This document shows positions 61,614 through 64,000 of a stretch of 64,000 bases of DNA, piece by piece. Numbering within the stretch: the first letter of the stretch is position 1; every line of letters starts with the position of its first letter. The stretch spans positions 7,316,001 to 7,380,000 of the forward strand of contig NZ_CP108513.1 of the NCBI RefSeq assembly GCF_035989285.1. The letters are read 5' to 3'. Both the position numbers and the translations under genes were made by a program. A model generated the notes under the pieces. The model worked only from the letters and a program-made list of their open reading frames with translations, made no database searches and had not been told where the DNA came from. Source of the DNA: Streptomyces sp. NBC_01235. Lineage in GTDB: Bacteria > Actinomycetota > Actinomycetes > Streptomycetales > Streptomycetaceae.

Positions 61614-62594
61614 GTGAGGATCTTCGGCAAGGGACGGCACCGGCCCTCCGCCTCCTGGCGGCAGGCCACAGACCGCGCGTTCACGCTCATCGGCGACGGG
61701 CGGTACGAGGACGCGGGCGCGCTGCTGACACGTGCCGCCGACCTGGAACCCTGGCTGTCCGAGTCCTGGTTCAACCTCGCCCTGCTGCACAAGTTCCGGC
61801 ACGACTGGGAGCAGGCCCGCACCGCCGGTCTGCGCGCCGTCGCCCTGCTCGACCGCGAGGCCGGGGCGCCCGACTGGTGGAACGTCGGCATCGCCGCCAC
61901 CGCCCTCCAGGACTGGCCCCTGGCCCGCCGCGCCTGGCAGGCGTACGGGCTGCACGTGCCCGGGCACGCCACGGGCGCCGGCGAGCCCGTCGGCATGGAG
62001 CTGGGCAGTGCGGCCGTCCGGCTGTCGCCCGAGGGCGAGGCCGAGGTGGTGTGGGGGCGGCGGCTGGACCCCGCCCGCATGGAGGTGCTGTCGATCCCGC
62101 TGCCCTCCTCGGGGCGGCGCTGGGGCGAGGTCGTGCTGCACGACGGGGTGCCCCACGGGGAGCGGACCACGTCCGCCGGTCACTCCTACCCGGTCTTCGA
62201 CGAGATCGAGCTGTGGGCGCCGTCGCCCGTGCCGACCTGGGTGGTCCTCCTGGAGGCGGCCAGCGAGGCCGACCGGGACGCGCTGGAGCAGCTGGCGGCC
62301 GATGCCGGCTTCGCGGCGGAGGACTGGTCCTCCTCGGTGCGGCTGCTGTGCCGGATGTGCTCGGAGTCCCGGATGCCGTCCGACGAGGGTGACGGCGAGC
62401 ACCTCGACCCGCACGACCACAGCGAGCCGGGCCACCCGGGCCCCCTCGGTCACCGCACCGACGGGCAGCTGTGGATGCCGGAGCGGGAGTGTGGCGTGGC
62501 CGCCCCGGCTTCCCTCGTGAGGGGGTTGCTGGACGGGTGGGTCGCCGACAGCCCCGACTCCAGGGACTGGCGGGATCTCGAAGAGGTGTGCTGA
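61614..62594 (+). CDS. TPR-containing hypothetical protein
   Basis: 326 residues. WRQATDRAFTLIGDGRYEDAGALLTRAADLEPWLSESWFNLALLHK is a pair of TPR helices (about residues 15-80), and DWWNVGIAATALQDWPLARRAW a further repeat. The C-terminal ~180 residues are beta-rich without a family I recognise (RMEVLSIPLPSSG, HSYPVFDEIELW, LLCRMCSESRMP). It is conserved in Streptomyces. GTG 61614 (MRIFGKGRHRPS) is the expected start; ATG 61512 is also in frame with weak signals. It follows hdgB and may be co-transcribed with it. Confidence 0.75.
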   Translation: MRIFGKGRHRPSASWRQATDRAFTLIGDGRYEDAGALLTRAADLEPWLSESWFNLALLHKFRHDWEQARTAGLRAVALLDREAGAPDWWNVGIAATALQDWPLARRAWQAYGLHVPGHATGAGEPVGMELGSAAVRLSPEGEAEVVWGRRLDPARMEVLSIPLPSSGRRWGEVVLHDGVPHGERTTSAGHSYPVFDEIELWAPSPVPTWVVLLEAASEADRDALEQLAADAGFAAEDWSSSVRLLCRMCSESRMPSDEGDGEHLDPHDHSEPGHPGPLGHRTDGQLWMPERECGVAAPASLVRGLLDGWVADSPDSRDWRDLEEVC

Positions 62595-62599
62595 CGTCT

Positions 62600-62674
62600 T
62601 TCCGGTGCGGGTCCGTTGTGGCTGGTCGCGTCCACGCGGCGGAGCCGCACGTCAGATGCAGCCCCGCCCCTTGA
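62600..62674 (+). repeat. dispersed intergenic repeat B, copy 2
   Basis: Aligns with 55118-55192, with its core at 62618-62648 including the inverted repeat GCGGCGGAGCCGC. It follows the TPR gene stop by 5 bases and may act as its terminator. Confidence 0.75.
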
Positions 62675-62744
62675 GGGACGCGATCCCCCGTACCCTGTAT
62701 CAGCAACTTCACCCCCTGTTTCACTGAGGAAGGCATCGTCGGTC

Positions 62745-63395
62745 ATGGCGCAGCAGGACACCGATCAGCAGCACGCGGGCGTGCTCCCCGTGGACGACGA
62801 GGGCTTCGTCATCGACACCGAGGAGACGGAGGAGCGCGAGCTGGCCTGGCGTGAGGCCGGCACCTCGCGGCCGATCACCGTCGTCGGGAACCCGGTGCTG
62901 CACAAGGAGTGCAAGGACGTCACCGAGTTCGGCGAGGAACTGCGCCGGCTGGTCGCGGACATGTTCGCCTCGCAGCACACCGCCGAGGGCGTGGGCCTGG
63001 CCGCCAACCAGATCGGCGTCGACCTGAAGGTCTTCGTCTACGACTGCCCCGACGACGAGGGCGCCCGGCACACCGGTGTCGTCTGCAACCCCAAGCTCGT
63101 CGAACTCCCCGCGGACAGGCGCCGGCTGGACGACAGCAACGAGGGCTGCCTGTCGGTGCCCACCGCCTACGCGCCGCTCGCCCGCCCCGACTACGCCGAG
63201 GTGACCGGGCAGGACGAGCAGGGCAACCCGATCAAGGTGCGCGGCACCGGGTACTTCGCCCGGTGCTTGCAGCACGAGACGGACCACCTGTACGGCTACC
63301 TCTACATCGACCGGCTGTCCAAGCGCGAACGCAAGGACGCCCTGCGGCAGATGGCCGAGAACGAGCCCCGCTACCCCGTGGTCGCCAACGACTGA
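62745..63395 (+). CDS. def: peptide deformylase
   Basis: 216 residues. It has all three deformylase motifs: [18 protein letters not shown] (metal Cys) and QHETDHLYG (HExxH zinc/iron site). The N-terminal ~45 residues are an extension ([18 protein letters not shown]) ahead of the usual core. It removes the formyl group from new proteins, an interesting companion to the two initiator tRNA genes in the window but not linked to them. ATG 62745 has GAGGAAGG about 11 bases upstream. Its 3' end overlaps the convergent GlxA-type gene by 25 bases. Confidence 0.94.
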   Translation: MAQQDTDQQHAGVLPVDDEGFVIDTEETEERELAWREAGTSRPITVVGNPVLHKECKDVTEFGEELRRLVADMFASQHTAEGVGLAANQIGVDLKVFVYDCPDDEGARHTGVVCNPKLVELPADRRRLDDSNEGCLSVPTAYAPLARPDYAEVTGQDEQGNPIKVRGTGYFARCLQHETDHLYGYLYIDRLSKRERKDALRQMAENEPRYPVVAND

Positions 63396-64000
63396 GGGCC
63401 GCGGAACGTGCGCCGGTAGGCGTTGGGGGTCGTCCCCAGCGCCTGCACGAACTGGTGGCGCAGGGCGCCCGCCGTGCCGAAGCCGGCCCGCCAGGCGATC
63501 GCGTCCATCGTCTCGTCCGTCACCTCCAGCAACTGCTGTGCCAGCAGCACCCGTTGGCGCAGCAGCCAGCGGTAGGGGGTGGTGCCCGTCTCCTGCTGGA
63601 AGCGGCGGGCGAAGGTGCGCGGGGACATGTGGGCGCGTTCGGCGAGCTGCTCGACCGTGACCTCCTGGTCGAGGTGCTGCTCCATCCAGGCGAGCACCTC
63701 GCCGACGGTGTCGCACCGCGACCGGGGCAGCGGCCGCTCGATGTACTGGGCCTGGCCGCCGTCCCGGTGCGGCGGCACCACCATCCGGCGTGCGATCCGG
63801 TTGGCGACCTCCGGGCCCTGCTCCTTGCGGACGATGTGCAGACAGGCGTCGATGCCCGCGGCCGTTCCGGCCGAGGTGATCACCGGGCCCTCGTCGACGT
63901 AGAGCACGTCCGGCTCGACCGTGGTGCGCGGATACAGCCGGGCCAGCTGCTCGGCGTGCCGCCAGTGCACCGCGCAGCGCCGCCCGTCCAGCAGCCCCGC
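63371..64000 (-). CDS. GlxA-type AraC-family regulator, N-terminus cut by window edge
   Basis: The visible 209 residues hold the end of a DJ-1/PfpI-like ligand domain ([39 protein letters not shown]) and a full C-terminal AraC DNA-binding domain with two helix-turn-helix units ([22 protein letters not shown] and [16 protein letters not shown]). That order is GlxA-like. Amidase-like regulators of this sort are common in Streptomyces. The gene continues past 64000. Its stop lies within the def coding end, so the two share 25 bases at their convergent tails. Confidence 0.9.
   Translation of the reverse strand, partial: AGLLDGRRCAVHWRHAEQLARLYPRTTVEPDVLYVDEGPVITSAGTAAGIDACLHIVRKEQGPEVANRIARRMVVPPHRDGGQAQYIERPLPRSRCDTVGEVLAWMEQHLDQEVTVEQLAERAHMSPRTFARRFQQETGTTPYRWLLRQRVLLAQQLLEVTDETMDAIAWRAGFGTAGALRHQFVQALGTTPNAYRRTFRGPQSLATTG

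Overview
The window is chromosomal DNA of a high-GC actinomycete, almost certainly a Streptomyces. Codon third positions are nearly all G or C, GTG starts are common, and it carries the marker set wblC (whiB7), sigR-rsrA, adnAB, mycoredoxin, uvrD2 and paired HD-GYP genes. Gene order resembles the core region around SCO5170-SCO5221 of S. coelicolor, and parts also match M. tuberculosis Rv3193c-Rv3202c and Rv3223c-Rv3228; both comparisons are from memory. I see no insertion sequence, prophage, CRISPR array or plasmid function.

Layout. 1-3018: the first codons of a gene leaving on the left, an acidic small protein, an alpha/beta hydrolase, and a membrane-anchored DUF3152 protein with a full metzincin zinc motif. 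3485-8540: a tightly coupled set of PelF-like GT4 glycosyltransferase, multi-pass membrane protein, a possible 57-residue protein, NAD-dependent epimerase and spherulin-4 family protein. This looks like an uncharacterised exopolysaccharide locus resembling Pel and galactosaminogalactan systems. 8604-16484: moeZ, two tandem secreted lipoprotein peptidases, a large kinase-like/flippase-like membrane fusion, and an alkyltransferase-like DNA repair protein.

16644-33256: a genome-maintenance and redox block. It runs adnA-adnB, an M20 peptidase, nudC, mycoredoxin (mrx1) divergent from uvrD2, then wblC with a long attenuator leader, a 107-residue protein coupled to wblC, a zinc-ribbon protein, an ABC1 kinase and a ThiF-like protein. 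The mrx1 promoter has the same GGGAAT-N18-GTT form as the promoter of sigR further right, so the thiol-stress sigma factor and a likely target share the window. 33498-46660: a YgjP-like metallopeptidase, a TerD-AIM24/AIM24/AIM24 operon, a Nudix hydrolase, DUF2342, an SDR protein, moaE, a Lon-like PDZ protease, a PPA1309 protein and a UPF0182 protein.

46701-64000: two identical initiator tRNA genes flank a Sel1-repeat gene. Next come a broken reading frame, a Fur regulator with a palindromic operator, a CBS protein, hisN divergent from a TetR regulator, a Gdx-type exporter, the aroA-rsgA operon, an M50 peptidase, a SRAP (HMCES-like) protein, a hydrolase, sigR-rsrA, the HD-GYP pair, a TPR protein, peptide deformylase, and a GlxA-type regulator cut by the right edge. 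Two families of short dispersed intergenic repeats and a six-copy 16-bp tandem repeat occupy gaps. Strong GC-rich hairpins end most convergent transcription units.
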